From positions 22,715-86,714 of the forward strand of contig NZ_JAYFNG010000023.1 of assembly GCF_034933565.1 (NCBI RefSeq): a stretch of DNA of 64,000 nucleotides, in the 5' to 3' direction. Within the stretch, counting starts at the first letter, position 1, and each line of letters starts with the position of its first letter. Both the position numbers and the translations under genes were made by a program. The DNA comes from Raineyella sp034933565. GTDB lineage: Bacteria > Actinomycetota > Actinomycetes > Propionibacteriales > Propionibacteriaceae. Under the pieces are notes generated by a model. The model had not been told where the DNA came from, made no database searches, and was given only the letters and a program-made list of their open reading frames with translations. This document shows, piece after piece, positions 63,858 to 64,000 of the stretch.

Positions 63858-64000
63858 AAATCTGGTCGCCCCGAGCGGCTCCGGGTTGTTCCGGGGTGGT
63901 GAGGTGTGTGTCCGATGTTTGAGAACTCAACAGTGTGCTTTGTTTAGTCAATGCCAATGGCACTATTTTTAGTGTCGACATCACAATATGTTGTTTTGTG
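63858..64000 (+). other. 16S rRNA leader (rrn operon start)
   Basis: After P3 the sequence includes TGTTTGAGAACTCAACA (63916-63932), a dyad well known from actinobacterial rRNA leaders, followed by GTGTGCTTTG, boxA-like. The AT-rich end at 64000 (TTTTGTG) matches what usually stands just before the GAGAGTTTGATC start of 16S rRNA, so the gene should begin within a few bases after the window. Confidence 0.7.

Noticed and set aside
63712..63972. 86-codon open frame near the right end
   Set aside because: It begins inside promoter P2 and spans P3 and the rRNA leader; no protein character.

Overview
The window is high-GC actinobacterial chromosome (about 70% G+C by eye), gene-dense, with no mobile element, prophage or CRISPR array that I can see. 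MshC (mycothiol synthesis), DUF2469, DUF3090, DUF5703, an N-terminally membrane-anchored FtsY and the order rpsP-KH-rimM-trmD / rplS-lepB-rnhB-DUF2469-yraN-yifB-dprA point to Actinomycetota. The overall set fits Propionibacteriales/Propionibacteriaceae best, but this is a guess without 16S sequence; the window stops at the threshold of an rRNA operon.

Layout. 1-8.5 kb: end of mutM, a GtrA-like protein, ftsY, ffh, an amidohydrolase, then rpsP-KH-rimM-trmD (secretion targeting and translation). 8.6-13.1 kb: sdhCAB and a nitrilase-family hydrolase, placed between trmD and rplS. 13.4-19 kb: rplS, lepB, rnhB, DUF2469, yraN, yifB, dprA. 19.3-26.2 kb: a small acetyltransferase, a cystathionine gamma-synthase-like enzyme, two small unknown genes (one apparently frameshifted), and a three-gene exopolysaccharide-type cluster (deacetylase-glycosyltransferase fusion, polytopic membrane protein, lipoprotein). 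26.4-35.2 kb: mqo (minus), a metallopeptidase, a tocopherol-cyclase-like protein, an ATP-dependent DNA ligase, a GT39-type membrane glycosyltransferase (minus), tRNA-Leu(GAG) (minus), DUF5703 and an aldo/keto reductase (minus). 35.4-44.9 kb: flavin-reductase-like protein, histidine phosphatase-DUF3090-SCO1664-type cluster, an mshC reading frame that runs without a stop into hisE, hisG, a PH-domain protein, a HAD phosphatase, Hsp20 and an SseB-like protein. 45-50.3 kb: infC-rpmI-rplT with a structured leader and an ATC start, a TrmH-type methyltransferase, a membrane-anchored Thr/Pro-rich protein, an AlkB-like oxygenase and a glycerate kinase. 50.6-63.3 kb: pheST, a small membrane protein, argCJBDFR-argH (argG is not here) and tyrS. 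63.5-64.0 kb: three tandem rRNA-type promoters with identical 17-nt spacing and the start of a 16S leader.

Three patterns run through the window. First, about eighteen genes have a -10-like hexamer (TAnnnT type) only 6-8 nt before an ATG/GTG with no Shine-Dalgarno sequence, which indicates leaderless transcripts; this also decides several starts (sdhC, alkB-like, tyrS, hisE). Second, many spacers between transcription units contain short (13-28 bp) tandem duplications, several beginning at or copying the upstream stop codon. Third, the palindrome CGTACG is clearly more common than base composition predicts. The most notable single loci are the mshC-hisE continuous frame with a repeat-built linker and internal hisE promoter, two ArgR-type boxes overlapping the leaderless argC promoter, candidate structured leaders before rplS and infC, and the polysaccharide cluster.
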